A DNA stretch of 64,000 bases from Rhodothermales bacterium (GCA_041391505.1 JAWKNW010000002.1:310001-374000); one strand, 5' to 3'. Positions 8,475 through 16,853 are shown, counted from the stretch's first letter. Made by a program: numbers and translations. Notes: generated from the sequence alone by a model not told the origin.

Positions 8475-9398
8475 CTACCGGCGTCTGCGGAACAGGGTGA
8501 GCAGCACCGCGCTCGCTACGGCGACGAAGACCGCGACGCCGACCGCCTGGCGCGGCGGGATGGGATCCACGGGGGTCGTCCGCCGGCCGAAGCGGCGCTC
8601 GAGGCCGGCGCGCGCCTGCCCGATCATGGCCGCGGGAATGAATAGAAAACCGGCGATCGACCCCAGCGCCAGTCGGCCCACCAGGGTGAGGATGCGCCCC
8701 GCGTCCGCCGGCGCGTGCAGCCGCTCCAGCTGCCGGCTGTCCTGCGGGAGCGGCGACGGACCCGCCTTCGGCTTTACGCCCGAGATGGCGATCCCATAGC
8801 GCTCCCGGCGTACCCAGGTCGGGGCCACGTACTGCTTCCGGATGCTCGTAAATCCGGCATCCCGAAACCAGCGCTCGTAGGCCTCCTCTTCGGGAAACAG
8901 CATCCAGGCATCCGCGACGGCGCGGGCGAGCGGTGTCTCCGGCCGCAGCGGCCCCACCATCAGCGCGACGCCGCCCGGTTTCAGGACGCGGTAGGCCTCC
9001 GCGATGCCGCGCTGCGGATCGGGCCAGTATTCGATGCTGCCGGCGGACACGTACCGGTCGAACCGGTCGGTCGGGAACGGCAAGTCCTCCGCGTCGCCTT
9101 CCAGGATCGTGCACCCACCGAGCGCGCTCTTGGCCCGGGCCCGGGCGAGCTGATGGGGGCTCTGATCCAGACAGGTGACATGCGCCGGATCGATGTGCGC
9201 CACGATGCCTTCGGTGGTAAAACCCGTGCCGGCGCCGGCATCGAGCGTATCCAGCGAAGGATCGTCGAGCCGGGCAAGCGTCAGCGCCTCGTCGCGCATC
9301 CGCGCGTTCCAGAAGAAGGGGTTGACGTAGTTATCGTAGAAGATCGACAGGAAGCTGTAAAACCAGTACGCTTCCTTTTTGTGCTGGACGAGACGCAT
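8475..9398 (-). CDS. MPBQ/MSBQ methyltransferase-like protein (VTE3, plant/archaeal type)
   Basis: A 307-residue SAM methyltransferase that reads like plant VTE3, the 2-methyl-6-phytylbenzoquinol methyltransferase. It opens with VQHKKEAYWFYSFLS, then DAGAGTGFTTEGIV (SAM motif I), CLDQSPHQLARA, LEGDAEDLPFPTDRFDRYVS and AGSIEYWPDPQRGIAEAYR. These blocks are diagnostic for the VTE3 family. The C-terminus has two hydrophobic segments (around residues 228-248 and 283-300), where plant VTE3 has one membrane anchor. I start at ATG 9396-9398, just before the conserved RLVQHKKEA. A GTG at 9449 would add 17 unconserved residues. It is the first enzyme gene of the three-gene tocopherol-like cluster. Confidence 0.83.
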   Translation of the reverse strand: MRLVQHKKEAYWFYSFLSIFYDNYVNPFFWNARMRDEALTLARLDDPSLDTLDAGAGTGFTTEGIVAHIDPAHVTCLDQSPHQLARARAKSALGGCTILEGDAEDLPFPTDRFDRYVSAGSIEYWPDPQRGIAEAYRVLKPGGVALMVGPLRPETPLARAVADAWMLFPEEEAYERWFRDAGFTSIRKQYVAPTWVRRERYGIAISGVKPKAGPSPLPQDSRQLERLHAPADAGRILTLVGRLALGSIAGFLFIPAAMIGQARAGLERRFGRRTTPVDPIPPRQAVGVAVFVAVASAVLLTLFRRRR

Positions 9399-9467
9399 AA
9401 GGGGGTGTTGGAGATGCCGGAGTGGCACGCAAAATCCAACAATAAACACTCCCGTGCAAGCAGCGTC

Positions 9468-9671
9468 TCAGGGATGCCCCTTTTCCGGGGCGGATGGGCG
9501 TTCCTGCGGCATGTCGGCGGCCCGGTATCCGGCCCATGCCGCCGCGACGACGGCGCCGGCCGCGACGACGACCCGCGTCCACGCCGGCAGCGCGGCCATC
9601 GACAGCACTACCGAAAAGCCGAGGGCCGTGCCGGCGACCAGGGCCAGGAGACGTGAAACGATGCGGCACAT
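9468..9671 (-). CDS. Small membrane protein, unrecognised
   Basis: A 67-residue frame encodes two hydrophobic helices (about residues 5-28 and 31-48) followed by a short charged tail. It lies 69 bp upstream of the VTE3-like gene on the same strand, so it could lead the tocopherol-like operon. I recognise no family and see no clear ribosome-binding site. It may be a genuine small membrane protein or a chance frame. Confidence 0.4.
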   Translation of the reverse strand: MCRIVSRLLALVAGTALGFSVVLSMAALPAWTRVVVAAGAVVAAAWAGYRAADMPQERPSAPEKGHP

Positions 9672-9984
9672 GGAAACGCGAGTCGATGCCAGAACGTGAT
9701 CGAAAACGGAGAGCCCGCCCGAAAATCAGCCCTCTGGCGACAGGTCGGTACACCGGAGCGGCATCGATGAAACCATCTCGCCCCCTGCACTAGATGGATT
9801 TGCATACGGGGTCGAGGCGATCTGCATCGAGGAACCACGGCCGGCCACGTCCATATACAGCAGAAGTTGACTTCCAGGCGGGCTTTGTATGAATCCTCTC
9901 ACCTCTACAAGCCCTCTTTTTTTGCCGCATGGCTCACGTACCGGCAAACGTCGGTATTTTTCCTGGAAGCAACCCACATCCTGC
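9672..9984. other. Divergent intergenic region before the ECF sigma factor gene
   Basis: No gene is evident here. A weak sigma-70-like pair faces the sigma factor gene: TTGACT at 9867-9872 and TATGAA at 9888-9893, with a short 15-base spacer. It overlaps the first possible ATG (9889), which favours the downstream start at 9985. Nothing conserved was recognised facing the tocopherol-like operon. Confidence 0.35.
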
Positions 9985-10587
9985 ATGAACGCCTACCCGA
10001 GCACCCGCGACGCCGACGCGTCGAACATCACCGCCCGGCTCCGCGACGCGATCGCCGGCGACCCGGCCGCCTGGAACGACATCACCCGGTATTTTTACGA
10101 CGACCTCCAGTTCATCGCGCACCGCCATCTGCTGCGCGAGCGCCAGGGGCATACGCTCAACACCCAGGGCCTCGTCCACGAAGCCTACCTGAAGCTCGTC
10201 CATCTCGACCGGATAACCTGGGCAAACCGGACCCACTTCCTGGCCACGGCCTCCCGGCTCATGCGCCATATCCTCGTGACGTACGCCACCCGGAAGCACC
10301 GCCAGAAACGGGGCGGTAAAGACCTGCAGCGCGTCGATCTGGAGGATGTGGACGGGCTCACCGATCCCATCTCGGATCGCCAGGCCGCCGACGTCCTGGC
10401 CGTGCATGAGGCGCTGGAGGAGCTGGGGCGGTTGAACGAGCGCCACAGCCAGATCGTGGAGTGCCGGTTTTTCGGCGGCCTGACGATCGCGGAGACGGCC
10501 GAGGCGATGGGCATCTCGCCGGCGACGGTGAAGCGCGAATGGACGTTCCTCAAGAGCTGGCTCGCGCGCCACCTGACCGCCCCCTGA
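9985..10587 (+). CDS. ECF RNA polymerase sigma factor (TIGR02999-like)
   Basis: A 200-residue ECF sigma factor. Region 2 is seen in the ITARLRDAIAGDPAAWNDI to NTQGLVHEAYLKLV span (residues ~15-75). THFLATASRLMRHILVTYAT and the basic RKHRQKRGG segment follow; this is the pattern of the TIGR02999 sigma-70-like family frequent in Rhodothermales and Planctomycetes. Region 4 is a helix-turn-helix (IVECRFFGGLTIAETAEAMG, then ISPATVKREW). The start at 9985 matches the family N-terminus; an in-frame ATG at 9889 would add 32 unconserved residues. The kinase gene begins 32 bp downstream, so the two are probably co-transcribed and functionally coupled. No anti-sigma factor is adjacent. Confidence 0.9.
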   Translation: MNAYPSTRDADASNITARLRDAIAGDPAAWNDITRYFYDDLQFIAHRHLLRERQGHTLNTQGLVHEAYLKLVHLDRITWANRTHFLATASRLMRHILVTYATRKHRQKRGGKDLQRVDLEDVDGLTDPISDRQAADVLAVHEALEELGRLNERHSQIVECRFFGGLTIAETAEAMGISPATVKREWTFLKSWLARHLTAP

Positions 10588-10619
10588 TCCCCCGATCCAA
10601 CCCCTCATCACGACGCACC

Positions 10620-13220
10620 ATGCCGCTCACTCCCGCTCAGTGGCTGCGCATCCAGGAAACGTTCGAGACCCTCCTGGCCCTCCCGCCGGACCGCCGGCGC
10701 GATGCGCTGAACGCCCTCTCCGACGACCCCGACGTGCGCGCCGAGGTCGACGCCCTGCTCGAGGTCTCGGACGCTCCCGACCCCGTCGAGGCCAACCGGC
10801 ACGGACGCTGGCGGCGCGCCATCGAAACCGCCTATGCCGAGCGCGCGCTCGAGAAAGTCGGCCCCTACCGCCTGCTGCGCCGGCTGGGCGCCGGCGGCAT
10901 GGGCGTCGTTTATCTCGCCGAGCGGGACGATCCCGACCTGGCGCAGCGGGTGGCGCTCAAGCTCGTCCGCGTCGACCTGCCCGAAGCCATCCAGCTGCGA
11001 TTCCTGCAGGAGCGGCACATCCTGGCCGGCCTCTCGCACCCGAACATCGCCCACCTGCTCGATGGCGGCCTTACGCCGGACGGATCGCCCTACTTCGCGA
11101 TGGAATACGTGGATGGGCAGCCGATCGACGCCTTCTGCGACACACGCCGGCTGCCCATCGAAGCGCGCATCAAGCTCTTCATGCAGGTCTGCGACGCCGT
11201 GCAGCATGCCCACAACAACCTCGTGGTCCATCGCGACCTCAAGCCCTCGAACATCCTGGTCACCGATGCCGGAACCGTCAAGCTGCTCGATTTCGGGATC
11301 GCCCGGCTCCTCGACGCCTCGTCGCCCGCCGGCGAGCCGACCACGCTGGGCTTCCTCACGCCCCGCTACGCCAGCCCCGAGCAGATCAAGCGTGAACGGC
11401 TGTCGACAGCCAGCGACGTCTATACGCTGGGCGTCGTCCTCTACGAGCTGCTGACCGGCAGCCTCCCCTACCGCGGCGACATACGCTCCGCCGGCGGACT
11501 CGAGCGCGCCATCTGCGACGAAGAGCCCGACAAGCCCAGCACCCGCTGGCGTACGGCGGACGAGACGCAGACGCGGCGCGCCACCGACCGTTCCTCCGCG
11601 CCCGACCGCCTCGCTCGCCGGCTGCAGGGCGACCTCGACATCATCCTGCTCAAGGCGCTCCACAAACAGCCCCGCCGGCGGTACGCCGCGGTCGACCAGT
11701 TCCAGGCCGACCTGAAGCGGTTCCTCCTCGATCTGCCCATCCAGGCTCGGCCCGACTCCGCCCTGTACAAGACGCGAAAATTCATCCGCCGCCACCGCTG
11801 GGCCTCGGCGGCGCTGGCGTTGTTCGTGCTCGTGGTGACCGGGGATCACGCCCGCCTCTCCGCCGCATGGACGCGGGCCGAGTCGGCGCTCGCCGTCGCC
11901 AATGCCGAGCGCCTCAAGGCGGAGACGATTTCCGGGACGCTCACGTCGATGTTCTCCGAGGCCAACCCGGGCCTGGGCGCCACGGACACCCTCTATGCCG
12001 CCCGGCTGCTCCAGAACGGGGAACGACATGTCCGAGGCCTGGCGGATCAGCCCGACGTGCAGATCGCGCTCATCCGCACCATGAGCAAGGCCTACTGCAA
12101 CCTCGGCTACCACGACCGCGCCCGCAAGCTGGCCGTCGATGCCAGCCGGAAAAGCGTCGCCCTGTTCGGGTCCGACAGCCCGACCTATGCCCAGACCCTC
12201 ACCGAACTCGGCGTGATCGAGCGCGTCACCGGCCACTATCGCGAGGCGGACTCCCTCTTCGCCCGGGCGCATCCCATCCTCCGAGAGACGCTCGGGGAGA
12301 CGAGCGGGACCTATCTGGAGCTGCTGAACAGCCGGGCCGGCGTACTGCTCAGCCTGGACCGGCTCGAAGAAAGCAAGGCGCTGATGGATCGCGCGCTCTT
12401 CCTGGCCGACTCGGCTTCGCTGACGGATTATCTGCCCGAGGCGCACTCCAACCTCGGCGCCTATTATTTCAAGCGCATGGACTTCGCAAGCGCCGCCGCG
12501 CACCATCGCACCTCGCTGCGGATCCTGGAGACGCTCGGCAAGGAAGACCTTCCGGAGTACGCTTCGCAGCTGGTGTCTCTCGCCATCACGCTCGAAGCCG
12601 ACGGCCAGGCCGGCGAGGCCCTGCGGCTCAAGATGCAGGCCCTGGCCATGCGCGAACGGGTGCTGCCGGCCGATCATCTCTCCATCACCACCAACCTGCA
12701 CCAGATCGGATTGACCTACCGCCGCCTCGAGGACTACGACCTGGCCATCGCCTACCATACCCGCGTGCTCGAACGGCTCGACCACATCCACGCCGGCGAT
12801 CATCGGCTCGCCGCCGCGGCGATGGCGAGTATGGCCATGATCTTCGACACCATCGGCGACACCCTCCGCGCGGAGCGGCTGCATCTGGACGCCATTGCCA
12901 TGCAGCAACGCATCGACGGCGACGCGAGCCCGACGCTCGTCTCCCTCTACGCCAACCTCGGCGCGTATTATGCGCAGCACGACGACCTCAACGACGCGGC
13001 CGCATGGACGCGCCGCGCGCTGGCCGGCAGCCTGACCCTGCTCGGGGACCGGCATCACGCGACGCTGGCCATCCGCGAGGATCTGGCGCTCATCGAGGCC
13101 CGGCGGGGCCGGTGCGCGGCGGCGGACTCGCTGCTCGACGCCCTCCCCGCGTCGATGACGGATGCGGGCAGCGCGTCATTAGCCCGAGATCGTTGCGCCC
13201 GCCTTGCGGCGCGTCAGTAA
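10620..13220 (+). CDS. Ser/Thr protein kinase with TPR sensor region
   Basis: An 866-residue Hanks-type kinase. A helical N-terminal region (1-78) precedes the kinase domain: glycine loop GAGGMG 90-95, Lys114, HRDLKPSN from 204 and DFG 224-226. A hydrophobic helix at about residues 390-410 is probably a single membrane anchor. The remainder is a long TPR region (typical blocks such as YLPEAHSNLGAYYFKRMDF), which would lie on the far side of the membrane. This architecture downstream of a TIGR02999 sigma factor is a recurrent Rhodothermales pair, suggesting a signalling module acting on transcription. The 3' end overlaps the convergent merTP-like gene by 7 bp. Confidence 0.92.
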   Translation: MPLTPAQWLRIQETFETLLALPPDRRRDALNALSDDPDVRAEVDALLEVSDAPDPVEANRHGRWRRAIETAYAERALEKVGPYRLLRRLGAGGMGVVYLAERDDPDLAQRVALKLVRVDLPEAIQLRFLQERHILAGLSHPNIAHLLDGGLTPDGSPYFAMEYVDGQPIDAFCDTRRLPIEARIKLFMQVCDAVQHAHNNLVVHRDLKPSNILVTDAGTVKLLDFGIARLLDASSPAGEPTTLGFLTPRYASPEQIKRERLSTASDVYTLGVVLYELLTGSLPYRGDIRSAGGLERAICDEEPDKPSTRWRTADETQTRRATDRSSAPDRLARRLQGDLDIILLKALHKQPRRRYAAVDQFQADLKRFLLDLPIQARPDSALYKTRKFIRRHRWASAALALFVLVVTGDHARLSAAWTRAESALAVANAERLKAETISGTLTSMFSEANPGLGATDTLYAARLLQNGERHVRGLADQPDVQIALIRTMSKAYCNLGYHDRARKLAVDASRKSVALFGSDSPTYAQTLTELGVIERVTGHYREADSLFARAHPILRETLGETSGTYLELLNSRAGVLLSLDRLEESKALMDRALFLADSASLTDYLPEAHSNLGAYYFKRMDFASAAAHHRTSLRILETLGKEDLPEYASQLVSLAITLEADGQAGEALRLKMQALAMRERVLPADHLSITTNLHQIGLTYRRLEDYDLAIAYHTRVLERLDHIHAGDHRLAAAAMASMAMIFDTIGDTLRAERLHLDAIAMQQRIDGDASPTLVSLYANLGAYYAQHDDLNDAAAWTRRALAGSLTLLGDRHHATLAIREDLALIEARRGRCAAADSLLDALPASMTDAGSASLARDRCARLAARQ

Positions 13221-13831
13221 ACCGTGCCGGGCGCCGAATCCATTACGGTGGCCGAGAAGCCGATCCCCTCGACGGCGTCGATGAACGCGCGCGGCGATAC
13301 GCGGGAGGTGTCGAACCGAACATGGGCTTCGGGCGGATCGAGCGTGACCTCCACCTCCCCCACGCCGGGCAGCTGCGCGAGTGCCTGCTGCGTCGTGGTG
13401 ACGCAGACGGGGCACGTCATCCCTTCGATGCCGAGCACCACCTCTTCCAGCCTCGCCGTGGCCGGCTGTGTGACGTCGCGCGTTACAGCCCGGGGAAAGA
13501 GATACGGCGATACGAGCAGCCCGATCGTGGCGAGCGAGCCGGCGGCAAGCAGCAGCCGGCGGGTGCGGTCGCCGATCGCCACGTCGCACGCGCATGCCGG
13601 CGCGGTGGTCATCCGGTATTCGCGGTAGAGGGCAAAACCGAGCATGCCCAGGGCCGCCAGCGCGAACGCCGGCCTGTACGGCACGAGCAGGCTCCATCGA
13701 CTCACCCAAGCGCCGCTCATCCCGAGCGAGACCAGCGCGAGCGGAACGAGACAACAGGCCGACGCGGCCAGCGCGGCGGCGACGGCGGTTACGATATCCC
13801 GGGTGATGCGTGTTTTTTCAGCGGCGTCCAT
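13214..13831 (-). CDS. MerT-MerP fusion, mercuric ion transport protein
   Basis: A 205-residue protein joining a MerT-like three-helix membrane domain to a periplasmic MerP/HMA domain. Helix 1 contains the vicinal Cys26-Cys27 pair of MerT. A cytoplasmic-loop-type Cys80-Ala-Cys82 follows helix 2. The C-terminal HMA domain has GMTCPVC at 137-143, so the CxxC metal site is intact. Known MerT/MerTP proteins pass Hg(II) inward from MerP to cytoplasmic MerA. No merA, merR or merB is in this window, so another soft metal is possible. The final codons overlap the 3' end of the kinase gene. Confidence 0.85.
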   Translation of the reverse strand: MDAAEKTRITRDIVTAVAAALAASACCLVPLALVSLGMSGAWVSRWSLLVPYRPAFALAALGMLGFALYREYRMTTAPACACDVAIGDRTRRLLLAAGSLATIGLLVSPYLFPRAVTRDVTQPATARLEEVVLGIEGMTCPVCVTTTQQALAQLPGVGEVEVTLDPPEAHVRFDTSRVSPRAFIDAVEGIGFSATVMDSAPGTVY

Positions 13832-13893
13832 ATCGATGCGACCTGGTTGTTCATGCGATCCTCCACCAGCCCCTCCCCGGGTGCTGGCCCGTT

Positions 13894-13935
13894 AAAAAAA
13901 AGCCGCCGCGGCGCGGGTGAGCGCGCTCGCGGCGG
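13894..13935 (-). terminator. Rho-independent terminator (minus strand)
   Basis: A GC-rich inverted repeat (arms CCGCCGCGGCGCG at 13903-13915 and CGCGCTCGCGGCGG at 13922-13935) is followed, reading the minus strand, by an uninterrupted run of eight T (13894-13901). It lies downstream of the MshEN-like gene, which ends at 13989, and should end its transcript before the merTP-like gene. Confidence 0.8.
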
Positions 13936-13988
13936 TCCAGGAGTATAGGCTTCGTGGCGCGGCCCGATGGCTCACGCAGGTCGATCGA

Positions 13989-14567
13989 TCAGTCGACGGC
14001 GGGCTCTTCGCCGTCGCTCGGCGGAAGCTCGAGGCGGGTCAGGAAGACCTCCGCGATGAGTTCGGCGACCGTGGCGTGCGACAGATACCGCAGTTCGAAA
14101 TGATTGGCCGAGCAATCGCGCGCCAGCTGATGCGCCTCGCGGATCGTCGGGTCGAACGTGCCGAATACCCAGCGCGTGGGGTACAGGTCGCTCTCGATGG
14201 TGCCGACGGGGACGACGCCGAGCATGCCGAGTTTGCGCCACTGCATCTCGGAAAAGCGGTCGACGATGCTGCGCACGAACTGGATCAGGTCGAGCCGGCT
14301 GGCGGACACCGTCTTGTAGCCGTGCATGTCCGCCGCGATGGCATAGATCTGCTCCTTGTCGAGCGCGGGGTTGAGGGCCATGATGCGCCAGACGGGCTGG
14401 GTCGACCCCAGCGTGTGGAGCGCGCGGCGCTTGCGGTAGGCGGCGGCCACGTCGCCCTGATTGACGAGCCGGCGGGAAATCAGCTCTTCACATACCTTAT
14501 CCTGCACATCGGGAGGAAACGAACGGACACGAACGGGGCGGTTGGAGGGGTTCTGGTCTGGAGTCAT
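13989..14567 (-). CDS. Stand-alone GspE/PilB N-terminal (MshEN-like) domain protein
   Basis: A 192-residue protein without signal peptide or membrane helix. Its central part resembles the N-terminal domain of type II secretion/type IV pilus ATPases (GspE/PilB, MshEN): LISRRLVNQGDVAAAYRKR, then PALDKEQIYAIAADMHGYK, a FVRSIVDRFSEMQWRKLGM helix, VVPVGTIESDLYP and WVFGTFDPT. No ATPase domain follows. Some MshEN domains bind cyclic di-GMP, so this could be a small regulatory receiver, but the usual binding motif was not confirmed. It is monocistronic, with its own terminator at 13894-13935. The family call is moderate. Confidence 0.6.
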   Translation of the reverse strand: MTPDQNPSNRPVRVRSFPPDVQDKVCEELISRRLVNQGDVAAAYRKRRALHTLGSTQPVWRIMALNPALDKEQIYAIAADMHGYKTVSASRLDLIQFVRSIVDRFSEMQWRKLGMLGVVPVGTIESDLYPTRWVFGTFDPTIREAHQLARDCSANHFELRYLSHATVAELIAEVFLTRLELPPSDGEEPAVD

Positions 14568-14912
14568 GCGTACGGCGACGATGCACGGCAGCGAGGCCCG
14601 GCGACGCCTGATGCGGTGTGGGCAGGCGGCGTTAGCGGAGCGCGGGCGTGTGGGATGCCCGCTGCCGGTGAATGATAAAGAAAGCGAAAACCCGCGGCGG
14701 GGCTCCTTTCTGCGGTGGGTAGGGTGTGGTGCGGATGGGTATTCCCCTTAAAACAAAGCCCGTGCCACGGCGTGCCGGTAAATACACCTACAGGCCATAC
14801 GCCCCGATTTCGCGCTAGGAAACTGACGGCTAACTATCAGGTTGAGATCCCGCCGCCCGCTGGGTCCCAGAACGAGAGGATGACCGGGCGATCGAACCGA
14901 GACCCTTCCCCC
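14568..14912. other. Divergent intergenic region
   Basis: No coding region is supported. The stretch contains a small GC hairpin near 14690-14701 (CCCGCGGCGGGG) with an adjacent pyrimidine run, and otherwise unremarkable sequence. It should hold promoters for the MshEN-like gene (left) and the epimerase operon (right), but none was recognised. Confidence 0.4.
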
Positions 14913-16313
14913 ATGAACCGAACCTACGCCAGCCCGATGCCCGTTCCGGCCGAGGCGCTTTTTGCCTGGCACGAGCGTCCCGGCGCCTTCGTGCGACTGG
15001 CGCCCCCCTGGGCGGCCGTGGAGCTCGCTTCGTTCGAGGGGATACAGGACGGGCAGCGCGCGGAGATCCGCCTCGGGCCCCGGCCGGTCCAGCTCCGCTG
15101 GATCGCCGAGCATGAGGGCTATATCGCCGGCCGGCAGTTTCGCGACATCCAGCGCAGCGGCCCCTTCCGGCGCTGGGCGCACACCCATCGCATGGAGCCC
15201 GTCGACGGCGCGACCAGCCGGCTCGTCGATGCCCTCTCCTATACGCTCCCCCTGGGTCGCCTGGGCGACCTCGTCGGGGGCCGCCTCATCCGGCGGCAGC
15301 TCGACAGCCAGTTTGCGTACCGGCACATCACCACGCGGACCGACCTGGAGGTCCATCGGCGGATCAACCCGGCAGGCCGCGCGCTCCGGATCGCCGTCAC
15401 CGGGGCGTCGGGGGTGCTGGGCCGGCTGCTGTGCGCATTCCTCACGACCGGCGGGCATACCGTGCTCCGCCTCGTGCGCCGGGCCGCTGCGGCGCCGGAC
15501 GCGGTGTACTGGAATCCGGACGCCGGGGAGATCGAATCGGACAAGCTCGAGGGCCTCGATGCGGTCGTGCATCTGGCCGGCGAATCGATCATGGCACTGC
15601 GCTGGACCTCCGCCAAGCGCGACCGGATCGAGCAGAGCCGGATCCGGGGCACGCGGCTCATCGCGGAGACGCTGGCGCGGCTGACGCGGCCGCCGGCGAC
15701 CCTGCTCTCGGCCTCGGGCATCGCCATCTATGGCGACCGCGGCGACGAGGCGATCGACGAGCGGGCCGGCACGACCACCGACACGTTTCTCTCGCGCGTG
15801 TGCGCCGCCTGGGAGGCCGCCACCCTGCCGGCGGAGGCGGCCGGCATCCGCACGGCCCAGCTCCGCATTGGCGTCGTGCTCACGCCCCGGGGCGGCGCCC
15901 TGGCGCAGCTCGTCCGCCCGTTCACCTTCGGCGTCGGCGTGCAGGCCGGCCGCACGGGCGACTACCTGAGCTGGATCGCCGCGGACGACATCGTCTACGC
16001 CATCGGTCATCTGCTGATGAACAGCGCGCTGGCCGGCCCCGTGAACCTCGTCGGCCCGCGTCCGGTGACGCAGGAGGCCATGACCCGCACGCTGGGCCGC
16101 GTGCTCCGTCGCCCCGTCGCCGGCCAGGTGCCGCCCGCGCTCATCCGCGCCGCACTCGGCGAAATGGCCGACGAAACGCTCTTCCAGAGCCTCAACCTCG
16201 GGCCGGCGCGGCTGCTCGGCGACGGCTTCGTCTTCCAGTATCCAGAACTCGAAGCCACCCTTCGCCATCAACTGGGCCGCTTCGCACCGGATCAGATCCC
16301 TCTGATGGCATGA
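14913..16313 (+). CDS. TIGR01777-type NAD(P)-dependent epimerase with N-terminal SRPBCC domain
   Basis: A 466-residue two-domain protein. Residues 1-150 are an SRPBCC (START-like) ligand-binding domain beginning with the family's PVPAEALFAWHERPGA. Residues ~157-460 form an extended SDR domain with the Rossmann loop VTGASGVLGRLL (162-173). VVHLAGESI, SASGIAIYGDRGD and LRIGVVLTPRGGAL are signatures of TIGR01777 (SulA/YfcH) proteins. Physiological substrates of this family are unknown. I chose ATG 14913 by domain alignment; an in-frame ATG at 14880 would add 11 residues. The stop overlaps the next ATG (ATGA, 16310-16313), so the two genes are translationally coupled. Confidence 0.9.
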   Translation: MNRTYASPMPVPAEALFAWHERPGAFVRLAPPWAAVELASFEGIQDGQRAEIRLGPRPVQLRWIAEHEGYIAGRQFRDIQRSGPFRRWAHTHRMEPVDGATSRLVDALSYTLPLGRLGDLVGGRLIRRQLDSQFAYRHITTRTDLEVHRRINPAGRALRIAVTGASGVLGRLLCAFLTTGGHTVLRLVRRAAAAPDAVYWNPDAGEIESDKLEGLDAVVHLAGESIMALRWTSAKRDRIEQSRIRGTRLIAETLARLTRPPATLLSASGIAIYGDRGDEAIDERAGTTTDTFLSRVCAAWEAATLPAEAAGIRTAQLRIGVVLTPRGGALAQLVRPFTFGVGVQAGRTGDYLSWIAADDIVYAIGHLLMNSALAGPVNLVGPRPVTQEAMTRTLGRVLRRPVAGQVPPALIRAALGEMADETLFQSLNLGPARLLGDGFVFQYPELEATLRHQLGRFAPDQIPLMA

Positions 16314-16741
16314 CCTACGATCTCCTCCTCGTCAATGCGCTGGCCACCTGGTTCATGTTCGGCGTGATCGCCGTGATCCAGATCGTGCATTATCCGCTGT
16401 TCAACCGGGTCGGCGCGGAGGGATTTGAGACCTACGAACGGGAGCACGCGCACCGGATCACCTGGATCGTCCTCCTGCCGATGCTGATCGAGCTCGGCAC
16501 CTCCGTGGCGATGGTATGGCAGCCTCCGCTGGAGATCACGCGCGGATTCGCCTGGATCGGGCTCGCGCTCGTGGGGATCATCTGGGCGTCCACCGCCTTC
16601 CTTCAGGTGCCGATGCATACCCGGCTCGAGGCCGGCTTCTCCGACGACGCCTACCGCGCGCTGGTCCGCACCAACTGGCTGCGGACGGCGGCGTGGTCCA
16701 TCCGCGCCGGCATGCTCGCGGCGGCGCTCACGGTCCGTTGA
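16310..16741 (+). CDS. Four-helix membrane protein, family unknown
   Basis: A 143-residue integral membrane protein with about four hydrophobic segments (residues ~5-28, 48-68, 78-98, 120-140). It contains IQIVHYPLFNRVG near residue 22 and LQVPMHTRLEAGF near residue 98. Its start overlaps the stop of the epimerase gene by four bases, so they form an operon, and the pair may work together at the membrane. I do not recognise a named family. The reading frame and start are well supported by the ATGA coupling. Confidence 0.8.
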   Translation: MTYDLLLVNALATWFMFGVIAVIQIVHYPLFNRVGAEGFETYEREHAHRITWIVLLPMLIELGTSVAMVWQPPLEITRGFAWIGLALVGIIWASTAFLQVPMHTRLEAGFSDDAYRALVRTNWLRTAAWSIRAGMLAAALTVR

Positions 16742-16853
16742 AACGCATCCTGGCCACGAACGTAAGCATTACCGTTTATCCCCCCCGACGCCATCACCCG
16801 TGCGCCATCGCGATGGCCATCCCCAACCGCACCGCCCATCAAAGCCTTCTGTC

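Noticed and set aside
10608..13058. Long open frame on the minus strand opposite the kinase gene
   Set aside because: Antisense to recognised kinase and TPR motifs; no motifs of its own.
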